This document shows positions 1 through 5,836 of a stretch of 5,983 bases of DNA, piece by piece. The translations under genes and the position numbers were made by a program. Under the pieces are notes generated by a model that saw only the letters and a program-made list of their open reading frames with translations, ran no database searches and was not told the DNA's origin. Numbering within the stretch: position 1 is the stretch's first letter; each line of letters begins with the position of its first letter. This stretch comes from an uncultured Clostridium sp. (GTDB lineage Bacteria > Bacillota > Clostridia > Christensenellales > CAG-138): positions 1-5,983 of the forward strand of contig UQNF01000069.1 of assembly GCA_900542285.1 (NCBI GenBank), given 5' to 3'.

Positions 1-498
1 TGGGTCACCCTGCCGCTGCCAGTCGTCCGCACGCTCGACCTGGAATCCATCGACGAAGCTCTGTTTGAACAGGCCGAACTTATAGCGGATGCCGTAACCG
101 TCCAGCGGAAGATCATGGGTTGCGGCGCTGTCAAGGAAGCACGCCGCAAGCCTGCCAAGGCCGCCGTTGCCGAGAGCGCAGTCCTCTATCTCCTCCATCA
201 TGGTTATGTCCACGCCCCTGAGCGCAAGCAGTCTTGCGACCTCGTCGAGAAGGCCCAGATTATAGAGATTGTTATAGACCATGCGTCCGGTGAGATATTC
301 GGCGGAAATATAATACGCCCTGCGTCCGCTTTCACGCGCGCGGCGGCTTCTGCGCCAATCGTCCGCAATGGCGTACATCGTCGCATCGGAGAGCGCGCGG
401 TGAAGCTGCTGTGCGTTGGCCTCGGGCAGATCTATCTGGTAGTCGTTGCGGAGGATATCCTCCGTGCGGCGGATTATGCCTTTTGCGTCCATTAACAT
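1..498 (-). CDS. glgP: Glycogen/alpha-glucan phosphorylase, N-terminal part (cut by window edge)
   Basis: Glycogen phosphorylases remove glucose from alpha-1,4-glucan ends with phosphate and pyridoxal phosphate, giving glucose-1-phosphate in the cytoplasm. Only the first 166 residues are here, of roughly 750-850 usual for the family, so the PLP lysine and most catalytic residues lie outside. The visible part is diagnostic: EYLTGRMVYNNLYNLGL (residues 67-83) matches the family E(F/Y)L.GR...NNL.NLGL block. ALGNGGLGRLAACFLDS (108-124) is the near-invariant glycine-rich segment, and GYGIRYKFGLFKQ (134-146) and DDWQRQGDP (158-166) follow in the right order. I chose the ATG at 498 because GAGGA (506-510) sits 7 bases upstream; the ATG two codons later would be 13 bases from it. 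The gene starts 53 bases after mnmE on the same strand with no clear promoter or terminator between, so read-through is likely. Preference for glycogen, starch or maltodextrin cannot be judged. Confidence 0.93.
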   Translation of the reverse strand, partial: MLMDAKGIIRRTEDILRNDYQIDLPEANAQQLHRALSDATMYAIADDWRRSRRARESGRRAYYISAEYLTGRMVYNNLYNLGLLDEVARLLALRGVDITMMEEIEDCALGNGGLGRLAACFLDSAATHDLPLDGYGIRYKFGLFKQSFVDGFQVERADDWQRQGDP

Positions 499-505
499 AA
501 TAAAG

Positions 506-510
506 TCCTC
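506..510 (-). promoter_or_regulatory. Ribosome binding site of glgP
   Basis: GAGGA on the minus strand, 7 bases before the ATG at 498. It favours this start over the in-frame ATG at 492. Confidence 0.6.
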
Positions 511-552
511 GATTCCATACTGATTGTTATCTGTTGATAGATTGTGCAGAAA

Positions 553-1905
553 TCATTTTCCCACACAAAACCTTTTGAAAATTCCGTCAAGCACCTCTTC
601 GCCTGCCGTGCGCCCGGTTATCTCGCCCAAATACATCAGGGCGGAATTAAGCGTGAGGTTCCTAAGGTCGGCGGTAGGTGCGCAGAGAGCGTCGCAAAGC
701 TCCTTCCTTGCCCTCTTAAGGCAAGCAAGGTGGCGTTCGTTGGTTACTATCGCGCTCTCGCCATCGCTCGCGCCCAGCACATTAAGCATGTCCTGCGCAA
801 GCTCATCAAGTCCGCAGCCCGTCCGGCAGCTTATCATTATCGGCTTCAGCCCGGGCTTCAGCCCGATAAGCCTCTTTGACAGGCGTTCGCAGCCGGGGGC
901 GTCAAGGTCATACTTATTCACGGCATATAGCGTGCCGTCACCGTCCGACAGCACCGCCTGAGTTTCCTCATCGGTCAGCTCTGAGCTGCCGTCAAATACA
1001 CGGATTATTATCTGCGCCGTTGCCGCCTCATTGAGTGCGCGCTCGATGCCTATCTTCTCCACGGTGTCATCGGTCGAATGCAGTCCTGCGGTATCCACGA
1101 GCCGTATGGGACAGCCCGATAGGTCTATCCTTTCCTCCAGCACATCACGGGTCGTGCCGGCAATATCGGTGACTATGGCCCTGCCCGTGCCGGTAAGCGC
1201 ATTCAGCAGGCTCGATTTTCCGACGTTCGGGCTGCCCAAGATGACCGCCTTCGCGCCCTCTCGGAGTATTCTGCCTGCCCTGCCGGAGGCGATGAGCGCA
1301 TCGAGCTCCGCAAGCTGCTCGGTTATCACGGCTTCGGAGTCGGAAAGGGCCTCCTCCTCCATCTCCTCGGGGTAATCCATAGCGGCGGACAGCTCCGACG
1401 CAAGGCCGATGAGCTTGTCCTCTATCGCTGCGATACGGCGGCTGAGCCCTCCGCCAAGCTGCTCCAATGCGGCTCTTGCGCTGCGCTCGGTATCCGAACG
1501 CACCAGATCCATGACCGCGTCGGCCTGTACCAGATCCAGCTTGCCGTTCAGAAATGCGCGCTTGGTGAATTCGCCCGGCTGCGCTTCCCGCATTCCGTGA
1601 CGGAGCAGCAGGCCGCAAACCGCCCTCGCTACGGCATACGAGCCGTGAAGGTTCAGCTCGAACATATCCTCCCCGGTGTACGAATGGGGAGCAGGAAAAA
1701 AGACAGCCATTGCGGAATCCAGAGTTCTGCCGTCCTCCGGGTCGATGACCCTGCCGCAGTTCAGCACTCTCGGCTCTATCCTGCCGGTAAAAACGGCCTT
1801 CAGGACGGTCAAAACGCCGCTTCCGCTGGCTCTCAAAAGAGCAATCGCACCGCCCACAGGCGTGGACAGTGCGAAAATATTAGCTTTTAAGCCGGAATCA
1901 TACAA
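553..1905 (-). CDS. mnmE: tRNA modification GTPase MnmE (TrmE)
   Basis: MnmE works with MnmG to place the carboxymethylaminomethyl (or aminomethyl) group on C5 of the wobble uridine (U34) of certain tRNAs, using a folate one-carbon unit, FAD and GTP. The 450 residues are about family length. The N-terminal folate-type domain has SYTGEDMFELNLHG (75-88), and the helical domain has LDLVQADAVMDLVRS (123-137). The inserted G domain carries P-loop GSPNVGKSS (224-232), TDIAGTTRD (246-254), DTAG (271-274) and NKYD (330-333). E283 in TVEKIG matches the catalytic Glu of the family. The C-terminus ends in FCVGK (446-450), the hallmark FC(I/V/L)GK. The start is TTG, supported by GGAGG 7 bases upstream; the nearby ATG at 1901 is out of frame. 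Oddities: the early TPVGGAIALLR (15-25) lacks the Arg of the usual TP.GRG.I motif and is one residue shorter, and DTAGLH replaces the common DTAGLR. It follows jag by 2 bases. Confidence 0.97.
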   Translation of the reverse strand: MYDSGLKANIFALSTPVGGAIALLRASGSGVLTVLKAVFTGRIEPRVLNCGRVIDPEDGRTLDSAMAVFFPAPHSYTGEDMFELNLHGSYAVARAVCGLLLRHGMREAQPGEFTKRAFLNGKLDLVQADAVMDLVRSDTERSARAALEQLGGGLSRRIAAIEDKLIGLASELSAAMDYPEEMEEEALSDSEAVITEQLAELDALIASGRAGRILREGAKAVILGSPNVGKSSLLNALTGTGRAIVTDIAGTTRDVLEERIDLSGCPIRLVDTAGLHSTDDTVEKIGIERALNEAATAQIIIRVFDGSSELTDEETQAVLSDGDGTLYAVNKYDLDAPGCERLSKRLIGLKPGLKPIMISCRTGCGLDELAQDMLNVLGASDGESAIVTNERHLACLKRARKELCDALCAPTADLRNLTLNSALMYLGEITGRTAGEEVLDGIFKRFCVGK

Positions 1906-1907
1906 AT

Positions 1908-3383
1908 CTATTCCTCCGTCCTCTGCTGTACGGGGACGGCAGGGTTTTCCGGGGTGAATGCGGGGGTGCTTGCCTCGGCGTGGCTGCGTGCCTCGCCGGT
2001 TCTGGCAGCGTTCATCGTGCGGCCGCCGCGCTGGCCGTCGTTTCTGCGCCTGTTATCGGGACGGCGGCTGCTGCCGTAGCCGCGGTTCCTGCGCTTGGGG
2101 GTCACGACAACACGGCGATTGGGCTCCTCGCCCTCGCTGTGGGTATCTACATAGGGATTGCTCTGCAGCGCGGAATGGAGAATCCTGCGCTCATAGGGAT
2201 TCATCGGCTCGAGCACGCGCGCCCTGCCGGTGTTCTTGACCTGCTGCGCAACGCGCTTTGCAAGCCTGACGAGGGTCTCCTCACGCTTTTCGCGGTAATC
2301 CTCGGTATTGATGGTGATGCGTGTATAGCCGTCCTCCTTGCGATTGCGGTTGACGACAAGGCTGGTGAGGTACTGGATAGCGTCGAGGTTTTCTCCGCGG
2401 TGACCGATGAGCACACCCATCGCTTCGCTGTCGATGCGCAGACGGATCGCACCCTCCTCGCAGGAAGCAAGCACCTTGCCCTCGATATCCATCTTTTCAA
2501 GCAGTCCCTTGACGAATTCGGCAGCCGGGTTGCCCTCTGCGGCTTCCTCGGTGTAGACTACCTCGCTCTCGGGCTGCATACAGGGCTTGGGCTCCTCGGA
2601 GAACTCCTCGGGTTGTCTGACGGGCCTTTCGGGACGGCGGTTATTCCTGGAATTGCGGGTCTGCGGTCTTTCAATGCGTTCGGCAGGCTCGGCAGGTTCG
2701 GTTCGTTCAGCCATATCGGCACAGCGCTCCGCATCGCGGACGACCTCGGAAATGCTCCTTTCGGGCCTTTCGGTGCCGATGCTTCCGGAATACAGTCCGG
2801 ACGAGCCGGAACCCAGCAGCGTGGCGGCGCCCAGCTCATCGTCCGATTCAAAGCCTTCGAACGACGGGCTCTCACTTGCACCGCCCTGTGCGGCAAACAT
2901 TTCTTCTATATTCTTATAAGGCTTTTTCTTCTCCGGACGGCGGCGCACCGTTTCGACAGGCGCTGCTTCGACCGTTTCGGGGGCTGCTTCGGCCGGCTTT
3001 CTTTCGGTTCTGCGGTCGTTTCTTCTGTCGCTGCGGCTGTCGGTATTTCGCTCGCTCCTGCGCTCATCACCATATCTCGGGGTGGTTCCATGGTCACGGC
3101 TGCGTCCGAATTCACCGTCATTGCGGCGTTCGTTGTTCCTGCGGTCACCGCCGCGGCGTTCGCGCTGCTGTGTACGCTCGGCCTCAAAGTCGGGAACCAC
3201 TATCTCCTCCGCAGGCTTTTCGGTCAGGCGCACCTTAGCCGGCTTTGCGCCGATGCCAAGGATGCCCTTGGTTTCGGTCTGAATGATCTCTATTGATACT
3301 TCATCGATGGAAAGCCCCATCTGCTGTAAGCCATTGAATATGGCGATGTCTACCGATTTATCGGAAACTTCTAATGAACGCAT
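1908..3383 (-). CDS. jag: Jag/KhpB (EloR) RNA-binding protein with Jag_N, KH and R3H domains
   Basis: Jag/KhpB/EloR proteins are cytoplasmic RNA binders. In streptococci they pair with KhpA and affect cell elongation, and they are usually encoded next to yidC. The 491 residues show a Jag_N domain (about 1-53, ending in KGILGIGAKPAKVRL), a type-II KH domain (about 286-363) with GHRG as the GxxG loop in VLIGHRGENLDAIQYL, and an R3H domain (about 366-430) with the RRILH signature after NPYE. Between Jag_N and KH is a linker of about 225 residues rich in Arg, Glu, Asp and Asn with many RR, RND and ERR runs, and the C-terminal tail (about 430-491) is also Arg/Gly-rich. Known members are often 200-330 residues, so the linker explains the size. 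I chose the ATG at 3383, which begins MRSLEVSDKSV as expected and has AAAGGA 5 bases upstream. An in-frame ATG at 3416 would add 11 residues but lies in a hairpin stem with a badly spaced GGAG. Confidence 0.93.
   Translation of the reverse strand: MRSLEVSDKSVDIAIFNGLQQMGLSIDEVSIEIIQTETKGILGIGAKPAKVRLTEKPAEEIVVPDFEAERTQQRERRGGDRRNNERRNDGEFGRSRDHGTTPRYGDERRSERNTDSRSDRRNDRRTERKPAEAAPETVEAAPVETVRRRPEKKKPYKNIEEMFAAQGGASESPSFEGFESDDELGAATLLGSGSSGLYSGSIGTERPERSISEVVRDAERCADMAERTEPAEPAERIERPQTRNSRNNRRPERPVRQPEEFSEEPKPCMQPESEVVYTEEAAEGNPAAEFVKGLLEKMDIEGKVLASCEEGAIRLRIDSEAMGVLIGHRGENLDAIQYLTSLVVNRNRKEDGYTRITINTEDYREKREETLVRLAKRVAQQVKNTGRARVLEPMNPYERRILHSALQSNPYVDTHSEGEEPNRRVVVTPKRRNRGYGSSRRPDNRRRNDGQRGGRTMNAARTGEARSHAEASTPAFTPENPAVPVQQRTEE
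1912..1917 (-). promoter_or_regulatory. Ribosome binding site fixing the TTG start of mnmE
   Basis: GGAGGA on the minus strand, with GGAGG ending 7 bases before TTG at 1905. It lies within the last sense codons of jag (ACG GAG GAA TAG), so mnmE translation is probably coupled to the end of jag translation. Confidence 0.75.
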
Positions 3384-3388
3384 ATAAG

Positions 3389-3394
3389 TCCTTT
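3389..3394 (-). promoter_or_regulatory. Ribosome binding site deciding the jag start
   Basis: AAAGGA on the minus strand, 5 bases before the ATG at 3383. It supports the shorter Jag reading over the in-frame ATG at 3416. Confidence 0.65.
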
Positions 3395-3407
3395 CAGTAT
3401 TCAAGTA

Positions 3408-3433
3408 AGCGGACATGCTCCGTCATGCCCGCT
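3408..3433 (-). other. Hairpin in the yidC-jag gap
   Basis: On the minus strand AGCGGGCATG and CATGTCCGCT form a 10-bp stem with one G-U pair around the loop ACGGAG. It fills much of the 61-base gap between the yidC stop and the jag start. TTACTTGAAT follows instead of a T run, so it does not look like an intrinsic terminator. An mRNA processing or stability element is possible. It contains the unused upstream ATG of jag at 3416. Confidence 0.5.
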
Positions 3434-3444
3434 ATGCGGATTGT

Positions 3445-4566
3445 TTATTTCTTTTTTGAGTAATAATGCCTGGGATTGACCCTTTCCTCCTGCTTTTTCG
3501 GAGTGAGGACGACCGGCTTTTTATCGAGAATGGCGTTGATAATTGCGGACGAAACGACCGTGAATACGCTTGAAAGCACCCAGTAGAGGGCGAACGCGGA
3601 GGTTGCTGTCAGACAGAAGTAGAAGCTCATCGCCGGGAACAGCCACATCATGAAATTCATGCTCTTTGCGGCCTGAGCTGCGTTCGGGTTCTCCTTCTTC
3701 TGCTTGCGCTGCGGCAGCCATGCGGCGAGGAGCTGGAAGCCTGCCGCAAGTATGGGCAGAATGAAGAGACCGTTGTTGTAGCCGCGCTTATAGAGTGACA
3801 TGAGCTTATCATACTTTTCCTCGGCTTCACTGCTCGAAAGCAGCTTCATGTTCTCCGAGCCAAACTCACCCTCGGCGATGCCGTTGTCAACAAAGGTCTG
3901 CCAAATATCCTCACCGTTGACCGTATTGCCGTCAAGATCCGTATAGCCCTTGTGGAAGAGCACGAGGTTTTCGATCTTGGGATACTTCTTAACATCCGCT
4001 GCGGTGGAGACGACGGGCTTGAAGCCGTTGTCGGGCTGCCAGATATTCGTTATCCAGAGGAAACGGAAGCTGTCATAGGTCTTTGCGGCTATCGTATTTT
4101 CCCATTTTGCCCAGTTTTCATCGCTGTTGCCGTTCTCCCAGTCGATAACCTCGGCATGAGCGGCAAGCTGCTGCTCGCTTATGATGGTCTCATAGGTGAG
4201 CTTAAGGGTCTGTTCATACCCCCAGAAGCGGAACGCTGCGAGGAAGCAGAAGAATATCGGCAGGGTGAGCAGCATGGGAAGACAGCCGGAAAGCATGTTC
4301 ACGCCGTTTTCCTTCATGAGCTTGCTCTGTTCCTGATTGAGCTTTTGGGGATTATCCTGATAGCGCTTCTGCAGCTTTTCAAGCTCGGGCTGGAGCGCTG
4401 CCTGCTTCCGCTGTGATTTGCGGCTGCTGATGTCGGGGAGGATCTGGATGAGCCTCAGCGCAAGGGTCGTTACGAAGATCGCCAGAAAATAGCTGTTGCC
4501 CAATACGGAATACAGCCATCTCAGCAGGTCAAAGAACCATTCGGTTAGAAAGAATTCGTGGATCAT
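3445..4566 (-). CDS. yidC: Membrane protein insertase YidC/Oxa1 (SpoIIIJ type)
   Basis: YidC inserts and folds membrane proteins in the cytoplasmic membrane, alone or with SecYEG. The 373 residues show the Gram-positive layout: a short amphipathic N-terminus (FFDLLRWLYSVL), TM1 about 23-44 with ALRLI placing the conserved groove Arg at R38, and a charged cytoplasmic hairpin (45-92, QPELEKLQKRYQDNPQKLNQE). Then come TM2 (93-114, GCLPMLLTLPIFFCFL), a long external loop (about 115-262), TM3 (263-284), a basic loop, and TM4/TM5 (304-345, including FALYWVLSSVFTVV). The tail is basic and ends YYSKKK. There is no lipobox Cys, unlike B. subtilis SpoIIIJ. The external loop is about 150 residues, several times what I expect for this family, although the usual FLW-IxxxxxPD motif is present inside it (FLWITNIWQPD, 169-179). 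The ATG at 4566 has AAAGG 6 bases upstream. yidC follows yidD by 33 bases. Confidence 0.96.
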   Translation of the reverse strand: MIHEFFLTEWFFDLLRWLYSVLGNSYFLAIFVTTLALRLIQILPDISSRKSQRKQAALQPELEKLQKRYQDNPQKLNQEQSKLMKENGVNMLSGCLPMLLTLPIFFCFLAAFRFWGYEQTLKLTYETIISEQQLAAHAEVIDWENGNSDENWAKWENTIAAKTYDSFRFLWITNIWQPDNGFKPVVSTAADVKKYPKIENLVLFHKGYTDLDGNTVNGEDIWQTFVDNGIAEGEFGSENMKLLSSSEAEEKYDKLMSLYKRGYNNGLFILPILAAGFQLLAAWLPQRKQKKENPNAAQAAKSMNFMMWLFPAMSFYFCLTATSAFALYWVLSSVFTVVSSAIINAILDKKPVVLTPKKQEERVNPRHYYSKKK

Positions 4567-4599
4567 CTCTTGCCTTTCTTATCGTGAACGGATATGCCG

Positions 4600-4875
4600 T
4601 CAGTCTTTCTTGTGTTTTTTGGGCGGGACGGGGTCGTATCCTCCCTTGGAGAAGGGATTGCAGCGCAATATTCGCCAAAGGGCATATAAAGACCCCATGA
4701 ATACTCCGTGCTCCCTGACCGCTTCAAGCGCGTATTGGGAACAGGATGGGGTGAATCTGCAATGGGCCCCAAGCATTGGAGATATCCCGGCCTGATAAGA
4801 GCGGATGAGCCATTGCACAAAACGGGAGAAAAAACCGTATTTCTTCTCCTCCGGGGCGTCGGGCCGATCGGTCAT
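4600..4875 (-). CDS. yidD: Membrane protein insertion efficiency factor YidD
   Basis: YidD is a small inner-face membrane-associated protein that assists YidC-dependent insertion; its mechanism is not settled. The 91 residues fit the family. The hallmark run is nearly complete: IRSYQAGISPMLG (24-36), CRFTPSCSQYALEA (39-52) with C39 and C45, HG (56-57), and RILRCNPFSKGGYDPVP (68-84) with C72. The start codon overlaps the rnpA stop as ATGA (4872-4875). No strong Shine-Dalgarno precedes it, which fits translational coupling to rnpA. The N-terminus before the conserved core (about 12 charged residues) and the Lys-rich end KKHKKD are typical of the variable ends. Confidence 0.96.
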   Translation of the reverse strand: MTDRPDAPEEKKYGFFSRFVQWLIRSYQAGISPMLGAHCRFTPSCSQYALEAVREHGVFMGSLYALWRILRCNPFSKGGYDPVPPKKHKKD

Positions 4876-5288
4876 TGCGCCGATGCCGCATTATGGCTGC
4901 GGCAGACCTCGGACGAACCGTCCGGTGCGGCGTTATTTTGGTCCGCTGAATGGGGATCGAGCAGATTTGCCTTTTTCAGCATATACTGCATACTCGAATT
5001 GATCGCCGGAAGCTTTTCGTCCCTGACGGGAGCTTTGGCGATAAAGATAAGCTTCCAGCCTTTTTTTATATCGGGAATAAGAGGCGTGACCGCCTCTCTC
5101 AATCTGCGCTTTATTCTGTTGCGGACCACAGCGTTGCCCAGCTTTTTGCTGACCGAGAATCCGATCTTGATCTCATCCTGCCGCCCCTTGGCATAGATAA
5201 GAACCATGCTCTTTGAACCGGCGGATTTGCCCACGCGGTAAGCATATCGAAACTCCTTGTTTCGTTTGAGAGAGTAGCAACGCTTCAA
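4872..5288 (-). CDS. rnpA: Ribonuclease P protein component
   Basis: RnpA is the protein subunit of RNase P, which removes 5' leaders from pre-tRNAs by binding the leader and the catalytic RNA. The 138 residues begin MKRCYSLKRNKEFRYAYRVGKS, the usual N-terminus, followed by IGFSVSKKLGNAVVRNRIKR (42-61), continuing RLRE, which carries the basic RNR signature helix. WKLIFIAKAP (78-87) is the usual late strand. After about residue 110 comes a polar tail of about 28 residues beyond the common length of about 110-120. The start is TTG: it is the only in-frame start after a TGA four codons upstream, and it gives the expected N-terminus. No clear Shine-Dalgarno lies at normal spacing. A GGAAAG is too far upstream (more than 25 bases). 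This points to weak initiation. It overlaps yidD by ATGA. Confidence 0.95.
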   Translation of the reverse strand: MKRCYSLKRNKEFRYAYRVGKSAGSKSMVLIYAKGRQDEIKIGFSVSKKLGNAVVRNRIKRRLREAVTPLIPDIKKGWKLIFIAKAPVRDEKLPAINSSMQYMLKKANLLDPHSADQNNAAPDGSSEVCRSHNAASAQ

Positions 5289-5337
5289 TGGTTTATGCGG
5301 TCAAGCCGCTGTTTCTTTCCGAGAGAATAAGCTGTCC

Positions 5338-5361
5338 GGCGGAGCCGAATCCGGCTCCGCC
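5338..5361 (-). other. Perfect GC-rich hairpin between rpmH and rnpA
   Basis: GGCGGAGCCG and CGGCTCCGCC make a perfect 10-bp stem with a four-base loop (GATT on the minus strand). It begins 21 bases after the rpmH stop and ends 49 bases before the rnpA start. The following minus-strand bases (GGACAGCTTATTCTC) lack a T run, so full termination is doubtful. An attenuator, pause or mRNA end-protecting/processing hairpin that lowers rnpA output relative to rpmH is the most natural reading, but this is inferred. Confidence 0.6.
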
Positions 5362-5382
5362 ATTAAATCCACAGGATATAAT

Positions 5383-5517
5383 TTATGCGGAGAGCTTTTT
5401 CCTACCCTTGAGCCTTCTGCGAGCGAGAACGTTGCGTCCGTTCTTGGTGCTCATGCGCTTGCGGAAGCCGTGAACCTTTTTCCTCTGCCTAACTTTGGGC
5501 TGATAGGTCATCTTCAT
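5383..5517 (-). CDS. rpmH: 50S ribosomal protein L34
   Basis: L34 is a small 23S rRNA-binding protein of the large ribosomal subunit. The 44-residue reading is the normal bacterial length and sequence: MKMTYQPKVRQRKKVHGFRK at the start, then MSTKNGRNVLARRRLKGRKK and LSA. The core pattern TYQP..R.R...HGFR.RM.T..GR.VL..RR.KGRK..SA is complete. GAGG lies 9 bases before the ATG at 5517. It is the first gene of the cluster and is served by the strong promoter about 86-116 bases upstream. Confidence 0.98.
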   Translation of the reverse strand: MKMTYQPKVRQRKKVHGFRKRMSTKNGRNVLARRRLKGRKKLSA

Positions 5518-5603
5518 GATACAGTACCTCTTTCTTAGTTACTTCTTACATGGGCGGCGTGTCCAATTCAAGGGCACTTTTCCCCATAGTGTCACAAGTA
5601 CAC

Positions 5604-5633
5604 ATTATAGACGAAAAGTCCGGAGAATGTCAA
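5604..5633 (-). promoter_or_regulatory. Sigma-A promoter of the rpmH operon
   Basis: On the minus strand the -35 box is TTGACA (5628-5633) and the -10 box is TATAAT (5604-5609), with an 18-bp spacer. Both boxes are exact consensus. Transcription would start near 5597 and give an untranslated leader of about 80 bases before rpmH. It reads towards rpmH and probably the whole cluster. Confidence 0.9.
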
Positions 5634-5634
5634 G

Positions 5635-5652
5635 CGGTTTGTTCAGAAACCG
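5635..5652. promoter_or_regulatory. Operator-like inverted repeat next to the rpmH -35 box
   Basis: CGGTTT (5635-5640), six bases, then AAACCG (5647-5652): a perfect inverted repeat one base upstream of the -35 box of the rpmH promoter. Its position suits a regulator binding site. Read on the plus strand, the stem is followed after a few bases by TTTTTT, so a weak terminator for rightward transcription is an alternative. No matching regulator is known to me. Confidence 0.3.
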
Positions 5653-5836
5653 AGCCGTTTTTTCGAAAAGCTCCAAAATATATTTACATTTCGGATGCCT
5701 TAATGCTGCAGAAGGCCGCCGGATCGAGCCGGCAGCCTTCGTTTTGACGGTTAATATTGCAATAATCGGATAATGCCGCTCCGGCTGCCTGCCGTCTGCT
5801 GCAATATGTAAGGAGGAAGCAAACAGCTGCTATAAT
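5653..5836. other. Non-coding stretch between the rpmH promoter and the tandem repeats
   Basis: No convincing gene is seen on either strand. The part nearest the promoter is AT-rich (around 5658-5690, with the palindrome TTTTCGAAAA at 5660-5669). The middle has a hairpin (5711-5740). The end has AAGGAGGAAG at 5808-5817, a good Shine-Dalgarno match, but no start codon at a usable distance followed by an open frame. Confidence 0.5.
5711..5740 (+). terminator. Terminator-like hairpin, plus strand
   Basis: GAAGGC-C-GCCGG and CCGGC-A-GCCTTC pair as 6 + 5 bp around one C-A mismatch with a 6-base loop. The stem is followed on the plus strand by GTTTTG. The T run is short, and no rightward gene precedes it in the window, so it might instead stop rightward read-through from the cluster region or be part of a different structure. 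Confidence 0.35.

Noticed and set aside
115..495. Plus-strand frame of 126 codons at the left end
   Set aside because: Antisense to glgP, which shows diagnostic phosphorylase motifs in the minus strand. No family features.
1899..1901. ATG close to the mnmE start
   Set aside because: Out of frame with the MnmE reading. TTG at 1905 has the well-spaced GGAGG.
1980..3296. Long plus-strand open frame (438 codons) covering jag
   Set aside because: It lies fully antisense to jag, whose KH/R3H domains are certain. Its sequence is Ala/Leu/Gly-rich without any domain, as expected opposite Arg/Glu-rich, GC-rich codons.
3384..3416. Upstream in-frame ATG of jag (11 extra residues)
   Set aside because: The added residues are not part of Jag_N, the ATG lies in a hairpin stem, its GGAG is 1 base away, and the ATG at 3383 has a good ribosome binding site.
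4708..5196. Plus-strand frame of 162 codons
   Set aside because: Antisense to yidD and rnpA, both certain from their motifs.
5365..5373. AAATCCACA, 7/9 match to the DnaA box, in the rpmH-rnpA gap
   Set aside because: A single imperfect match inside an operon, without clustered boxes. The other candidate (5765-5773 on the reverse strand) matches only 6/9. No origin can be supported.
5516..5773. Plus-strand frames of 85 and 65 codons right of rpmH
   Set aside because: They run across the rpmH promoter and leader antisense, have no ribosome binding site or recognisable domain, and overlap each other in two frames.
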